Assembly: GCA_021787985.1 (NCBI GenBank)
Contig: JAJYLG010000022.1
Location: 1 to 42,773, forward strand
From: Chloroflexota bacterium
GTDB lineage: Bacteria > Chloroflexota > Dehalococcoidia > DSGV01
Reading direction: 5' to 3'
Length of the DNA: 42,773 bases
In this document: one piece after another, positions 42,721 to 42,773 of the stretch
Numbering within the stretch: the first letter of the stretch is position 1
Layout of the letters: each line of letters starts with the position of its first letter
The notes under the pieces: model-generated
Told to the model about the DNA's origin: nothing
The model's input: only the letters and a program-made list of their open reading frames with translations
Database searches by the model: none
Program-made: the position numbers and the translations under genes

Positions 42721-42773
42721 CTGGCAGCGCACGACGACACGACGGGACGCGCGGGGCGCCCTCTGCGGAACGG
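42721..42773 (+). other. Possible start of a plus-strand gene, cut by the window edge
   Basis: A purine-rich GAGGGGG (42706-42712) is followed 8 bases later by CTG GCA GCG ..., opening a frame that reads LAAHDDTTGRAGRPLRN without a stop up to the edge. The start codon would have to be CTG, or GTG at 42703 in another frame, and too little is visible to judge. This is weak and could be non-coding. Confidence 0.2.

Overview
The window is about 43 kb of very GC-rich, densely packed bacterial chromosome. It holds 38 protein-coding genes, one tRNA gene and a transposase-like fragment at the left edge. The gene set fits a Gram-positive-type or monoderm lineage. My best guess is Chloroflexota (Thermomicrobia-like), because a CIRCE operator, an NrtR-controlled nadABC operon, DAK2/DegV genes beside recG, an LppX/LprG-like lipoprotein and a Sec-containing SelD occur together. 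That placement is inference; no rRNA is present to confirm it. Almost everything is core metabolism and housekeeping. I see no prophage, CRISPR array, toxin-antitoxin pair or large mobile island.

Layout. 1-2.8 kb: a possible transposase C-terminus, then a CIRCE-controlled FmdB-type zinc-ribbon protein, then two secreted or surface proteins on the minus strand, one with a frameshift. 2.8-9.6 kb (minus): tRNA-Ser(GCU), miaB, a lipoprotein, nrtR, then a promoter/operator driving nadA, a small membrane protein, nadB and nadC (de novo NAD synthesis). 9.6-11.2 kb (plus): a membrane-anchored HExxH protease with a PDZ domain. 11.2-14.5 kb (minus): a SAM methyltransferase and a class A penicillin-binding protein. 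14.6-18.4 kb (plus): gatC-gatA, an aminotransferase and an alpha/beta hydrolase. 18.4-26.4 kb (minus): fakA-like, degV/fakB-like, recG, argS, a DUF4236 protein and an inositol-phosphatase-family protein. 26.5 kb: rpmB (plus). 26.7-31.7 kb (minus): argG, two tandem HAD phosphatases, argH and rpe, all translationally coupled. 31.9-32.4 kb: a small plus-strand membrane protein. 32.4-37.6 kb (minus): nth, argC, argJ, argB and argD. 37.7-41.0 kb (plus): selD, an LppX/LprG-like lipoprotein and an MFS transporter. 41.1-42.4 kb (minus): citrate synthase, followed by a 335-base upstream region with a strong hairpin and an operator-like repeat.

How the genes work together. argC, argJ, argB, argD, argG and argH make up the arginine pathway by the cyclic (ArgJ) route except for ornithine carbamoyltransferase, and argS uses the product. 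nadA, nadB and nadC make nicotinate mononucleotide from aspartate, and the adjacent NrtR has a corrupted Nudix box as expected of a NAD-pathway repressor. The FakA/FakB-like pair would phosphorylate fatty acids. The LprG-like lipoprotein and MFS transporter resemble the mycobacterial LprG-P55 lipid-export pair.

The strongest non-obvious result is that selD is a selenoprotein gene. An in-frame TGA at 37792-37794 sits at the catalytic Sec/Cys position, followed at 11 bases by a SECIS-like hairpin. A standard gene caller would start this gene about 170 bases too late. I did not find a convincing wholly new multi-gene system. The most interesting loose ends are the CIRCE-fmdB link, the tandem HAD pair inside the argG-argH operon and the unexplained palindromes near argS and gltA.
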